From contig JAIXQH010000025.1 in NCBI GenBank assembly GCA_027484055.1, forward strand, positions 124,001 through 188,000: a stretch of DNA of 64,000 nucleotides, read 5' to 3'. Shown here piece by piece: positions 54,012 to 63,250 of this stretch (position 1 is its first letter; every line of letters starts with the position of its first letter). The position numbers and the translations under genes were made by a program. The notes beneath the pieces are model-generated. The model saw only the letters and a list, made by a program, of their open reading frames with translations, was not told the DNA's origin and did not search any database. Source of the stretch: Verrucomicrobiaceae bacterium. Lineage in GTDB: Bacteria > Verrucomicrobiota > Verrucomicrobiia > Verrucomicrobiales > Akkermansiaceae.

Positions 54012-56759
54012 ATGGGCACCACTCTTGAACAAAACGCGAAGGACGCCCTGCACCCGTCGTCCGTACAACAGCTCTCACCCACTGAGCGCATCGAGCTGTA
54101 TAAGAATTTTCTAAAAGTCGAAGATCTCCGGATTCAGGCTTCTCACCGAGCTGGTGCCGGCGGCCTCGAAGTGGCAGGCGCGCGTGCCGCACTCATCGAC
54201 ACGGTCATCCGCTCAATCCACGCGTTATCCATCCTCGCAAATAAAGGGCAAGCCCTCCCCATCGCCCTCGTTGCCACCGGTGGTTACGGCCGCAGCACGC
54301 TGAATCCGCGGTCAGACATCGATCTCCTATTTCTACTTCCCCGTGCCTCCACCAAGCTGCCGCCGCCGCTTCAAGAGTTCGTGCAAAACCTACTCTATCT
54401 CCTCTGGGATGTCGGGTTCAAGGTCGGCCACGCCTGCCGCTCTGTCGCCGAGTGCATTGAGGAAGCGAAGGCCGATCAGGAAAATAAAACGTCGTTGATG
54501 GACTCTCGCCTAATCGCCGGGGACGCGGCCTTATTTTCGCTCTTTCAAGCCCGCTTTGCCAAAGAATGCATCCACAAGGGCCAAGACGCCTTCTTCGAGC
54601 TGCGCCGCCAAGACTTACGGACACGCCACACGAAATACTCCCGCACCGTCTTCCTCCAGGAGCCGAATGTCAAAGAAAGCTGCGGCGGCATGCGCGACTA
54701 CCAGAACATCCAGTGGGTCGCTCTGGTGAAGCGCGGGAGTAAAAACCTCAAGGATCTTGTCGAAGCCAAGCTTCTGACACCCATCGCACACCGCGAATTG
54801 GAAGAAGCCTATGATTTCCTGCACCGCGTGCGAAATGAGCTCCACTACCATGCTCAAAAAGCCACCGACCAGCTCACGCTACTGCTCCAAGGTGTCGTCG
54901 CCACCGCGTTTGCCTACCCGCAGAAAAGTATTCTCCGCAGCACCGAGGCGTTCATGCGCGACTACTACCGCCATACCAGAAACGTCTATCAACACACCGG
55001 TTCCTTGATGGAAAGCTTCCAGATCGAGCAGGAAGATCTCTCCGACAACGGGCTAAAATCATTCCTCACCTTCCGGAAAAAGGCGCGCGAAGAGTTCGAC
55101 GGCTTCGTTGCCCGCGAGGGGCGGATTTACCCGGCCAACCCCGATATTTTCCGAGACGACTCCAGCCGCTTGATGCGCCTTTTCCAGCATTGCCAAGTCC
55201 GCGACCTGCGCATGAGCCCACCCATGCGCAAGCTGGTCAAGGCCAGTGCTGAACTGGTCGATCGCCCATTTCGCTACGCCAAGGCGAACCGCGAGACCTT
55301 CCAAGCCATCTTGGAGCGGAAAGGCAATGTCGCCAGCGCCTTGCGCCAGATGCACCGCGTGGGCTTTCTAGGACTTTATTTACCCGAGTTCGGCGCACTT
55401 GACTGCCTCGTTCAACACGAATTCTTCCACCGCTACACCGCAGACGAGCACACCTTGCGCTGCGTCGAGCAGCTCGACCAGCTCATCCATGAGACCAATC
55501 CTCGCCGCGAGGTTTACCGCCGTCTGTTTCACCGGATCGACGATCCCTATGGCCTTTACCTCGCCGTGCTGCTCCACGACAGCGGGCGGGCCGAGAATGT
55601 CCGCGAGCACATCGACGGCTCCGCCATGCTGGCCGCGCGCTTATGCAACCGACTTCAAATCCAAGGAGCACGGCGCACACTCATCATGTTCCTGGTGGAC
55701 AATCACCTGAGCTTCTGGCGCACCGCCACCGCCCGGAATCTCGACGATCCAGAGGTCATCGCCGAGTTCGCCACCATCGTCAAAACCCCCACGAATCTCG
55801 ACGCGCTATTCCTGTTCACCTTTGCCGACTCGAATGCCACCTCGCCCGAAGGTTGGACGAGCTGGAAGGAGAGCCTCATGCTCCAGCTCCACACCGCCAC
55901 TCGGAATTTCCTCGAAGGCGGGCGGGAAAAATACTCGCGCAAGCTCGATTCCGACCGCCTCGCCCTGCGTGACGAAGTCATCAGTATCATGCGTGAGGAC
56001 TACCACCCAGACGTCAAGCGCCACTTCAAGTTGATGCCGGCCGCCGCATTTAGCTTCCGCCAAGCTGCGCAGATCGTCACCCAGGTCCGCACCATCCGGC
56101 ACTTTCTCCAGCGCGAGTCAGAGACCTCAGACCCCCACGCCACCTGCATCAAGTGGATCGACCAACCGGAAAAAGGCTACACCGAGCTCGTCATCGCCTC
56201 GCGCGACAAGGCCCTGCTTTTGGAAAAAATCTGCTGCGCCCTCGCCTCGGAACAAATCAACATCCTCTCTGCCGACCTCTTCACCCGCGAGGACCGCATC
56301 GTCGTGAACCTGTTCCGCGTCTGCACCACGAATTTCGAGCCCATATCCGCCGCCTCCACTCGTGCTCGCTTCCTCGCCACCTTCGAGGCCATCCTCAGCG
56401 TGGAGAGCTACGACCCGGAAAAATACCTGCGCCGCAAGGTGAATTTCCTCAAGCCCCGCTCGGATCATGGCATCACCGTGCCGGTCCGCGCCTTCGTCAG
56501 CAACGAGTTACACCCCACTTGCACCACCGTAGAAATTCAAGGACTCGACCGCATCGGCCTGCTGCACGACCTCTTCCACACCCTCAACCAGCACGGCCTC
56601 AACACCGCCCACGCCCGCATTTGCACCGATCATGGCATGGCCATGGACACCCTTTATATCACCACCCGAGAGGGGCAGAAAATCAGCGATCCCGAGCCTC
56701 TCAAGCAGATCGAGGAGCAATTCACCCTGCTCGTCTCACGGCCAGACACGGTCGATTAA
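54012..56759 (+). CDS. glnD: PII uridylyltransferase/uridylyl-removing enzyme
   Basis: The 915-residue protein has all GlnD parts. A nucleotidyltransferase domain carries GGYGRSTLNPRSDIDLL (Gly90-Arg94, Asp102, Asp104). A helical linker follows, then an HD domain (LLHDSGRAENVREHIDG, near 521) and two ACT domains (about 722-800 and 835-910; YTELVIASRDKALLLEKIC, EIQGLDRIGLLHDLF). E. coli GlnD is 890 residues. It modifies PII with UMP when glutamine is low and removes it when glutamine is high. No PII or ammonium transporter gene is in the window. Confidence 0.96.
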   Translation: MGTTLEQNAKDALHPSSVQQLSPTERIELYKNFLKVEDLRIQASHRAGAGGLEVAGARAALIDTVIRSIHALSILANKGQALPIALVATGGYGRSTLNPRSDIDLLFLLPRASTKLPPPLQEFVQNLLYLLWDVGFKVGHACRSVAECIEEAKADQENKTSLMDSRLIAGDAALFSLFQARFAKECIHKGQDAFFELRRQDLRTRHTKYSRTVFLQEPNVKESCGGMRDYQNIQWVALVKRGSKNLKDLVEAKLLTPIAHRELEEAYDFLHRVRNELHYHAQKATDQLTLLLQGVVATAFAYPQKSILRSTEAFMRDYYRHTRNVYQHTGSLMESFQIEQEDLSDNGLKSFLTFRKKAREEFDGFVAREGRIYPANPDIFRDDSSRLMRLFQHCQVRDLRMSPPMRKLVKASAELVDRPFRYAKANRETFQAILERKGNVASALRQMHRVGFLGLYLPEFGALDCLVQHEFFHRYTADEHTLRCVEQLDQLIHETNPRREVYRRLFHRIDDPYGLYLAVLLHDSGRAENVREHIDGSAMLAARLCNRLQIQGARRTLIMFLVDNHLSFWRTATARNLDDPEVIAEFATIVKTPTNLDALFLFTFADSNATSPEGWTSWKESLMLQLHTATRNFLEGGREKYSRKLDSDRLALRDEVISIMREDYHPDVKRHFKLMPAAAFSFRQAAQIVTQVRTIRHFLQRESETSDPHATCIKWIDQPEKGYTELVIASRDKALLLEKICCALASEQINILSADLFTREDRIVVNLFRVCTTNFEPISAASTRARFLATFEAILSVESYDPEKYLRRKVNFLKPRSDHGITVPVRAFVSNELHPTCTTVEIQGLDRIGLLHDLFHTLNQHGLNTAHARICTDHGMAMDTLYITTREGQKISDPEPLKQIEEQFTLLVSRPDTVD

Positions 56760-56867
56760 GCCGCCACCCCTAAATTTCATCAAGATTCTGCTTGGCAAGC
56801 CTCACCAGATCTTGCAATTTCCGCCCCCGCCCGATTTTTGGGCTAACGTAAAAGACGCTTCAATCTC

Positions 56868-57122
56868 ATGTCCGTATCCATCCGACTCAACCGCAAGGGC
56901 ACCAAAGACCGCCCTTACTATAAAATCGTCGCTGTTGACAGCCGCAAGCGTCGCGACGGACGTTTCATTGAGCAGCTCGGCACCTATGACCCATTGCTCG
57001 AAGGCACCAACTACACCATCGACCTCGCGCTTGCCGACAAGTGGCTCGCCGTCGGTGCCAAGCCTTCCGAAACGGTGAACAGCATGATCAGCAAGGCCCG
57101 CACCGCAGCGGCTCAAGCTTGA
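56868..57122 (+). CDS. rpsP: 30S ribosomal protein S16
   Basis: The 84-residue protein has the typical opening [25 protein letters not shown] and [13 protein letters not shown]. It binds 16S rRNA and stabilises the 30S body. Length is normal. In many bacteria rpsP leads rimM-trmD-rplS; here a terminator follows directly and the next gene is a methyltransferase of another family, so the usual operon is broken up. No Shine-Dalgarno is visible before the ATG. Confidence 0.97.
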   Translation: MSVSIRLNRKGTKDRPYYKIVAVDSRKRRDGRFIEQLGTYDPLLEGTNYTIDLALADKWLAVGAKPSETVNSMISKARTAAAQA

Positions 57123-57145
57123 TCCTCCGTTCAACTGACTTTCTA

Positions 57146-57179
57146 AAAACCGTGTCCCTGCTAAGGAACACGGTTTTTT
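57146..57179 (+). terminator. Rho-independent terminator after rpsP
   Basis: A 10-bp perfect stem (AAAACCGTGT at 57146-57155 with ACACGGTTTT at 57168-57177) and a 12-nt loop run into a T-tract ending at 57179. It starts 23 bp after the rpsP stop. Confidence 0.93.
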
Positions 57180-57207
57180 CGTGACCGGAATCCGCGACTC
57201 TTCCGCC

Positions 57208-58164
57208 ATGACCACCCCCGTCACCTTTGAGCAATTCATGGCCGAGGCGCTGCACCACCCGGAGCGCGGTTACTACGCCCGACGCATCACCGGAGTGGGT
57301 CGGAGCGGAGATTTCACCACCGCTCCCATGCTTTCAGACGCACCCGCCCGAGCCATCGCGCGGTGGGTTCAGCAGGCGATGAAAGAAACCGGCTGCCACC
57401 ACTTGATCGAACTCGGCCCCGGCGAGGGTACACTTGCCGCCGGGGTGCTGAAAAATTTGCCTTGGCTCGTCCGCCGTAAAACTCAGCTCCATCTGGTAGA
57501 AACATCGTCGCCACTGGCCGAGCGGCAGCAGAAATTACTCGGTAACCGCGCCACCTGGCACCGGAGCCCGCAGGCCGCGCTCGCTGCCTGCAAGGGAAAT
57601 GCCATCATTTACTCAAACGAGCTGGTGGATGCCTTTCCCGTCCGCTGCTTTGAAAAATCCACCCTCGGCTGGCAAGAGCTCGCCGTCTCGTTAAACCCGC
57701 CGCGCGAGTTGCTACTGCCCCCAGCGCCACTGCCAGATTCCAGAGGATTTCTCGACCGCCACCCACTCGGCCAGCGCATCGAAGTCCACGAATCCTACCG
57801 CGACTTCCTCCATGCTTGGCTACCGCATTGGGAAACTGGGAAAATGCTCACCATCGACTACGGAGCCGCCGCTGACACGCTCTACCACCGCCGCCCGCGA
57901 GGGACGCTCCGTGGCTACTTGCTCCAGCAGCGGCTTGAAGGGCTGGAGCTTTACCAAAACATTGGCCGCCAAGACCTTACGGCGGACGTAAATTTCACCG
58001 ATCTCCAAGCCTGGAGCTGCCCGTGGGTGAGCACGCAGCGGGTGATGAGTTTCCGGAAATTTCTTAGAAAATCATGCCGCCCGCATGAGAGCGTGCCCGC
58101 CGCGCTACTCGACGAACACGGTGCAGGCACCGCCTTCCAAGTGCTGGAGCAGACGCGGCCCTAG
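57208..58164 (+). CDS. SAM-dependent methyltransferase, MidA/NDUFAF7 family
   Basis: The ATG at 57208 gives 318 residues; a GTG at 57181 would start inside the terminator T-tract and is unlikely. Family motifs: MAEALHHPERGYYARR, GDFTTAPMLSDAPARAIARW, SAM-binding ELGPGEGTLAAGVL, then YSNELVDAFPVRCF and LTIDYGA. NDUFAF7 dimethylates an Arg of a complex I subunit; bacterial members are assumed to do likewise, but that is not shown. It ends in CTAG, where its TAG stop shares bases with the TAG of the convergent gene. Confidence 0.92.
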   Translation: MTTPVTFEQFMAEALHHPERGYYARRITGVGRSGDFTTAPMLSDAPARAIARWVQQAMKETGCHHLIELGPGEGTLAAGVLKNLPWLVRRKTQLHLVETSSPLAERQQKLLGNRATWHRSPQAALAACKGNAIIYSNELVDAFPVRCFEKSTLGWQELAVSLNPPRELLLPPAPLPDSRGFLDRHPLGQRIEVHESYRDFLHAWLPHWETGKMLTIDYGAAADTLYHRRPRGTLRGYLLQQRLEGLELYQNIGRQDLTADVNFTDLQAWSCPWVSTQRVMSFRKFLRKSCRPHESVPAALLDEHGAGTAFQVLEQTRP

Positions 58165-59522
58165 TTACCCCGCCCACCGCGACCACCCCAGATGCTTTGG
58201 CCGGAGATGATGCGTTTCTTCACCTCGTCCGAGAGCGCGGAGGATTCCACGTAGGCCTTCGCCGCGACCGGGTCTTCACGCATCCAACCCGAGGCCGTAA
58301 TGCTGATGGCGCGGTTTTTTGCATCCTTATCTTCGATCAAATCCGCTGTCTGGATCAAGGTCGCGCGCGGAGTCGTTTTATCACTCCAGATCACCGCCTC
58401 AGCGGCCCGGTCGCGGACTGGGCCCGCTTTTAAGTCCTTTACATAATCGAGGGCGGCGACTGGATCTTGCGCCGTCCATGATGGCATGAGAGAGCGCATC
58501 GCGTCGCGTTGGCCCTCTTCCCCGCCTTGCGTCAGGATCAGTTGACCCGCTTCTTGCGGAGATTTCATCGCCAGCGCTTTCACGATGTCTGGCAGCATCC
58601 GGTCCTTAGCCTCACCCGCTTTCAACAATTTAAACTGAGTCGCCGCTGCTGCGGGATCTTTAGTCGCCAATCCGCCGATGGCGGAAGCAAGCGCTGCCTC
58701 CTGAGCCTCTGCCGGGAGGGTGCGGACCCATGCCTGAGCTTCTGCAAAATTGCTCGCTCCATACTGACTGGCGACGGTGGGATAGGCGGCCTTTCGCTCT
58801 TCCGGGCTCATCCCCGCGAGCATGCCCGCTGCTTTTTGAGGATCGGTTTTAGCCACTTCGCCCACAACGGCGGAGATGGCTTCACTTTTTCCGGTTTTCA
58901 GAGAATTCGCCCACGCGAGCGCCGCGCTGGGATCTTGCCGCGCCCACTCGGTGGCGATGATCGATGCACCGCCCTGCCCACTCATCGGCCCGCGACCACC
59001 CATCATGTCCATCATCGCGAATTCACGCGGATTATCTTGGTAGTATTGCGCCGCATTTGCAGGGTCCACGCTGGCCCAGTTTTGGAGAATCGTCGGCCTC
59101 ACGAAACCGCCCGCCATGCCCATGGTGTTGGAAAAGGCCATCGCCGCCGTGGGATCGACCTCGGCCCAGCGGCCAAATAGAAGGAACGACGCCATGATGC
59201 GCTCACCCATCGGCAGGCTGTCCAGTTTCGTCGCCTCTTCCGCGAGCTGGGCGGCAGAGAGACCGGAGTAAAAATCCATCAACGCCTGGATGCGGGCAGA
59301 ATTTCCCGGCATTTTTACGATTTGCTCCATCGAGCTGGTCCTCGGTTTTTTCGCCATTTCAGCCACTCCAGCGCCTTCGCCGCGCAAGGCGGAACGAGTG
59401 CGTGCTGCTGATTCGGCACTTAGAGTCGTTGATTCCGTGGCACTTGTGCTTTTACCGGAAAGGTATCCGCCCACAGCACCAAGGCCCAAAGCTACGACAG
59501 CAAGCATCCAAGAATTTTTCAT
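58161..59522 (-). CDS. Exported or membrane-anchored alpha-helical repeat protein (W..DP.aA repeats)
   Basis: The 453-residue protein starts with a signal or anchor (MLAVVALGLGAVGGYLSG) and a Ser/Thr/Ala-rich linker. The rest holds some nine helical repeats of about 30-40 residues, each marked by W-x-x-x-DP-x-x-A (GRWAEVDPTAAMAF, QNWASVDPANAAQYY, TEWARQDPSAALAWA, PSWTAQDPVAALDYV, SGWMREDPVAAKAYV). It ends Gly/Arg-rich. The pattern suggests a TPR/Sel1-like solenoid for protein binding. I know no function. It converges with the methyltransferase gene with a 4-bp overlap of stops. Confidence 0.78.
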   Translation of the reverse strand: MKNSWMLAVVALGLGAVGGYLSGKSTSATESTTLSAESAARTRSALRGEGAGVAEMAKKPRTSSMEQIVKMPGNSARIQALMDFYSGLSAAQLAEEATKLDSLPMGERIMASFLLFGRWAEVDPTAAMAFSNTMGMAGGFVRPTILQNWASVDPANAAQYYQDNPREFAMMDMMGGRGPMSGQGGASIIATEWARQDPSAALAWANSLKTGKSEAISAVVGEVAKTDPQKAAGMLAGMSPEERKAAYPTVASQYGASNFAEAQAWVRTLPAEAQEAALASAIGGLATKDPAAAATQFKLLKAGEAKDRMLPDIVKALAMKSPQEAGQLILTQGGEEGQRDAMRSLMPSWTAQDPVAALDYVKDLKAGPVRDRAAEAVIWSDKTTPRATLIQTADLIEDKDAKNRAISITASGWMREDPVAAKAYVESSALSDEVKKRIISGQSIWGGRGGRGN

Positions 59523-59661
59523 AATGAGGTTTAGCCCAGTTTAAACCCAGACCCTACGACAAAGTTGCGGTGTCCAAGGGATTTCTTAGGTTGGCCGTGG
59601 TATGAAGGGCGTAAGGCGTGACAAGAGTAGAATCCAGAATTTCATCTCATTTCCGCTAGGA

Positions 59662-59832
59662 TCAGTCGCCCATGCCCTTGGCGTAGATGTCATCTTCGGT
59701 GAAGACGATCATCATCGGTCGGCAGCAGACTTCGCAATCGTAGTCCACTTCGGTGGGCATTTCATCGGGGTGAGGAACGGCGACTTCAAAGACTTCGAAA
59801 CAAGTCGGGCAGGTGATTTCAGCAAATTCCAT
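59662..59832 (-). CDS. CPXCG-motif cysteine-rich mini-protein
   Basis: A 56-codon gene reads MEFAEITCPTCFEVFEVAVP at the start, with a second Cys cluster (YDCEVCCRPM) and an acidic end. The CPxC and CxxCC pairs match the small CPXCG family of likely zinc-binding proteins of unknown role. The second residue pair is CF here and not CG. It is short enough to be missed. It stands alone between convergent and divergent neighbours. Confidence 0.8.
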   Translation of the reverse strand: MEFAEITCPTCFEVFEVAVPHPDEMPTEVDYDCEVCCRPMMIVFTEDDIYAKGMGD

Positions 59833-59949
59833 GCATTAAATGTAGAGTTTAAATCCTGAAGGGGCGACCAAAAAGTCGAATGCCTTGGGCGAGTGAAAGT
59901 CTGCCTTCGCTTGACCTACCGAGCGCAGGCGTGCATTTTGCGGTGCAAA

Positions 59950-60579
59950 ATGAATCGCACCCGAATCACGACCCTCGCCCTTCTGTCGCTCAGCGTCGGA
60001 TTTATCATGAGTTCCTGCGGCCCGGGCGGACCACCGCGATCTGACTATTTAACGGGCATCGGCGGCGCGGTGCGGCAGGACACATCGAGCGGCGCGGGCC
60101 ACCCGGCTCCAGCGATTCCGGATGATGTTTCCTACTGGGATGGCGATAGTGCCACAGGTAGCCCGGTCATCCGGATCAACCGCAGCCAGCAGAAAGCATT
60201 TTTTTATAAGGGAGGTGTGTTGGTGGGTATTTCCCGGATTTCCAGTGGCAATGAGGACCACGGCACTCCTCCAGGTAAGTATAAAATCCTTCAGAAAGAC
60301 CAGGCTCACCTCTCCTCCATCTACGGGGTCTTCAAGGACAAAAAAACTGGCATGATGATCAATGACAACGTGGACATTCGCACGGATAAGATCCCGCCGG
60401 GTGCGGTATTCTACAATGCGCCTATGCCGAATTTTATGAGATTCACGGGTGGAATCGGCATGCACACAGGGTACCTCCCGGGCTACGCAGCGTCACACGG
60501 TTGCATCCGGATGCCGCACCACATGTCCACGCACTTTTTTGAAAACGTACAGGTCGGCACCCCCGTCATCGTCGAGTGA
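59950..60579 (+). CDS. L,D-transpeptidase (YkuD) lipoprotein
   Basis: The ATG at 59950 gives 209 residues with a lipoprotein signal (LLSLSVGFIMSSCGPGG). The YkuD catalytic motif is HTGYLPGYAASHGCIRMP with Cys185 and a His eleven or so residues before. The domain opens IRINRSQQKAFFYKGGVLVG. It cross-links stem peptides 3-3 or attaches proteins to peptidoglycan in the periplasm. With the class A PBP near 1562, the window encodes both cross-linking chemistries. The kinase gene follows 46 bp later. Confidence 0.92.
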   Translation: MNRTRITTLALLSLSVGFIMSSCGPGGPPRSDYLTGIGGAVRQDTSSGAGHPAPAIPDDVSYWDGDSATGSPVIRINRSQQKAFFYKGGVLVGISRISSGNEDHGTPPGKYKILQKDQAHLSSIYGVFKDKKTGMMINDNVDIRTDKIPPGAVFYNAPMPNFMRFTGGIGMHTGYLPGYAASHGCIRMPHHMSTHFFENVQVGTPVIVE

Positions 60580-60625
60580 CCGACTGTGCTGGGTGGCTGG
60601 ACGCGATTTTCATAGAACCTCACCC

Positions 60626-61843
60626 ATGGCCCCACCCGAACACCGAAAGTCGAAAATTGGCAAGCGCCCGGTGAAATCGGGTTTCCTAGAAAAGCTGGTG
60701 GCCCGGCTCGACCGAGTCGGCCCCGGTGACGTGCAGCAGGTGGTGAACCGCCTGATCCGTGAAAAGGGATTTCTAGAAAAAGTCTTCGAAGCCCTGCATG
60801 AGGGCGTCATTATCATGGATGCGGATGGGGAAATCGGTTTCGTCAATCGCGCGGCATGCCAATTTTTCGGGCTCGAGCCTGAGGCAGCACTGGGCCAATT
60901 CATTTCCTCACAAATCCGTGGCCTGGATTGGGAAACGATCGCCAAGCCCGGTCGCACCGTCAGCCGAGATCTGGAAGTGTTCTATCCGGAGCAGCGATTT
61001 TTGAATTTTTACTTAGCCCCCATCGACGATGCCGAAGCGGCCAGCCAGACGCTGGGCTATGTCATGCTGGTGAGAGATCTTACCAGCACCCGTGCCGAGG
61101 CCGAAGAGACCCTGGAGTCCGAGCGGCTCAACGCACTGACACTGCTCGCCGCCGGGGTCGCCCATGAAATCGGAAATCCACTGAACTCGCTCGGCATCCA
61201 CCTGCAATTGCTGGACCGCAAGCTACGCAAGCTGCCGAGTAAGCAACGCGCCCCACTGGAAGAAAATCTCGCGACCGCCCGCGTCGAGATCCAGCGACTG
61301 GACACCATCCTCAAGCAATTTCTCCACGCGGTGCGCCCATCCCACCCGCACCGGGAGCGGCACGACCTCCACGCTCTCCTGAACGACACCGTGCGCCTGC
61401 TAGAGCCCGAGCTCGCTGCGCGAAAAATCGCCGTTCAGCTGGATCTCGCCGAGTCGATGCCACCCATGATGATCGATCCTGGGCAATTTCAGCAGGTTTT
61501 CTACAATCTCATCCGGAATGCCTACCAAGCGATCCCTTCAAACCAAGGGCACATCACCATCCGCAGCCGGGTGACGGACTTTGAAGTGGTGATCTCCATT
61601 GAGGATAACGGCACGGGGATTTCTCCAGAGCACATGGGGGCCATCTTCGAGCCCTACCGCACGACGAAATCCTCCGGCTCCGGCCTAGGATTATTGATCG
61701 TGCGTCGGATCATTCGCGAGCACGGCGGTGAAATTGCGCTGGAAAGTGAGGAGAATCAGGGCACGCGCGTATTGATTCATTTACCTCACACCGAGCGCCC
61801 CGTAAGGCTACTGGGACCGCCGGATTCTGTGATCGATCTTTAA
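60626..61843 (+). CDS. NtrB-like sensor histidine kinase with PAS domain
   Basis: The ATG at 60626 gives 405 residues without transmembrane segments. A PAS domain (about 55-160: ALHEGVIIMDADGEIGFVNRAA) precedes HisKA with His180 (GVAHEIGNPLNSLGIHLQLL) and a HATPase domain (YNLIRNAYQAI, EDNGTGISPEHM, GSGLGLLIVRR). It is cytoplasmic, like NtrB. It phosphorylates the NtrC-like protein encoded 9 bp downstream. The signal is unknown; PAS domains of this type may bind small molecules or read redox state. Confidence 0.93.
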   Translation: MAPPEHRKSKIGKRPVKSGFLEKLVARLDRVGPGDVQQVVNRLIREKGFLEKVFEALHEGVIIMDADGEIGFVNRAACQFFGLEPEAALGQFISSQIRGLDWETIAKPGRTVSRDLEVFYPEQRFLNFYLAPIDDAEAASQTLGYVMLVRDLTSTRAEAEETLESERLNALTLLAAGVAHEIGNPLNSLGIHLQLLDRKLRKLPSKQRAPLEENLATARVEIQRLDTILKQFLHAVRPSHPHRERHDLHALLNDTVRLLEPELAARKIAVQLDLAESMPPMMIDPGQFQQVFYNLIRNAYQAIPSNQGHITIRSRVTDFEVVISIEDNGTGISPEHMGAIFEPYRTTKSSGSGLGLLIVRRIIREHGGEIALESEENQGTRVLIHLPHTERPVRLLGPPDSVIDL

Positions 61844-61852
61844 AAAACCACC

Positions 61853-63220
61853 ATGCTACCCACTTTACTCATCGTAGAAGACGAGCGCGCCACCCGCGAA
61901 GGCCTGCGGAGTGCCTTGGAGGATGATTTCGAGGTGTACACGGCGGCAGGCTCCACCGAGGCGCTGGCGATTTTAAAGTCAGAGCCGATCAAGGTGATGC
62001 TGACGGATTTGCGGCTTGGTGGTGACTCCGGCATGGACTTGCTGGATGCCGCACTTGCCCTGCCAGAGCCGCCCGTCGCCATCATGATGACGGCCTATGG
62101 CTCGGTGGACACCGCCGTGGAAGCCATGCGCCGCGGAGCTTGGCACTTTGTCACCAAACCACTGAACCTCGACGAAGTCGAAATGCTGCTCAAGCGGGCA
62201 CTGCGTAACCGCAACCTAGAAAAGGAAAACCAGCAACTCACCCAGCAGGTCAAAAAATCCAATAAACTCGACCGCCTCATCGGCAAATCCGCTGCCATCG
62301 CACGGGTTGGGGACTTGGTGCAACAAGTCGCCGCCACGCGCGCGACGGTGTTGATCGAAGGCGAGTCTGGAACGGGTAAAGAAGTCGTCGCCCACACACT
62401 GCACCATCTATCCGGAAGGCCCGCCGCGAAAATGGTCATCGTCCACTGTGCCGCGCTTTCCCCACAATTGCTTGAGAGTGAGTTATTCGGACATGAGAAA
62501 GGTGCCTTCACCGGTGCTTCGCAACGCCGGATCGGCCGCTTCGAGCAAGCAGATGGCGGCACGCTTTTCCTCGACGAAATTGGTGAAATCGACGCCGCGA
62601 CGCAGGTCAAACTCCTCAGAGTCCTTTCCGAACGCACGCTTGAGCGCGTAGGATCAAACGCGGTGCTCAAGGTGGACGTCCGGGTCATCGCCGCGACGAA
62701 CAAGAACCTCAAAGAGCTCGTCGCCAATGGAACCTTCCGAGAAGACCTCTATTTCCGGCTCAATGTCGTAAAAATCGAAATGCCACCGCTGCGCGATCGC
62801 CGAGAAGACATCGTGCTCCTAGCAGGTAGTTTCCTCCAAGAATTTGCCAAAGAAAATGAGCGCCCCGTGAAACCACTCTCGGACGCGGCACTCGATCTGC
62901 TGCTCGCCTACTCGTGGCCGGGAAATGTCCGGGAACTGAGGACCGCCATCGAGCACGGGGTGGTCATGTGTAACGATTCCGTCATAGAAGCGCGCCACCT
63001 GCCGCAATTCGTGAATTTCCCAGCGCCCTCAGCCTCTCCAGCCACAGTTTCTGAAAAAATCACCCTTGCTGCCCCCACCGAATTCAACTTGCATGAACTC
63101 GAATCGAACGCGATCCGCAAGGCACTTTCACTGGCAAGGGACAATCGAACCCGGACGGCGGAACTCCTTGGAATCAGTCGCAGAACCCTCCAACGAAAAC
63201 TCAAGGAGCTCGGCCTCTAA
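61853..63220 (+). CDS. Sigma-54-dependent response regulator (NtrC/AtoC family)
   Basis: The 455-residue protein has a receiver (IVEDERATREG, Asp52 in LTDLRLGG), a AAA+ domain with Walker A G170ESGTGK176, the sigma-54-contact loop GAFTGA (217-222), Walker B FLDEIGEID and the Arg finger region, then a Fis-type helix-turn-helix (RTAELLGISRRTLQRKLKELGL). It opens sigma-54 promoters. No clear -24/-12 promoter was found in the window, so targets are elsewhere. The pair is unlinked to glnD by distance, and a nitrogen role is not claimed. Confidence 0.96.
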   Translation: MLPTLLIVEDERATREGLRSALEDDFEVYTAAGSTEALAILKSEPIKVMLTDLRLGGDSGMDLLDAALALPEPPVAIMMTAYGSVDTAVEAMRRGAWHFVTKPLNLDEVEMLLKRALRNRNLEKENQQLTQQVKKSNKLDRLIGKSAAIARVGDLVQQVAATRATVLIEGESGTGKEVVAHTLHHLSGRPAAKMVIVHCAALSPQLLESELFGHEKGAFTGASQRRIGRFEQADGGTLFLDEIGEIDAATQVKLLRVLSERTLERVGSNAVLKVDVRVIAATNKNLKELVANGTFREDLYFRLNVVKIEMPPLRDRREDIVLLAGSFLQEFAKENERPVKPLSDAALDLLLAYSWPGNVRELRTAIEHGVVMCNDSVIEARHLPQFVNFPAPSASPATVSEKITLAAPTEFNLHELESNAIRKALSLARDNRTRTAELLGISRRTLQRKLKELGL

Positions 63221-63250
63221 GCCTTTCCTTGAAAATTACCGCTCTCTTTC

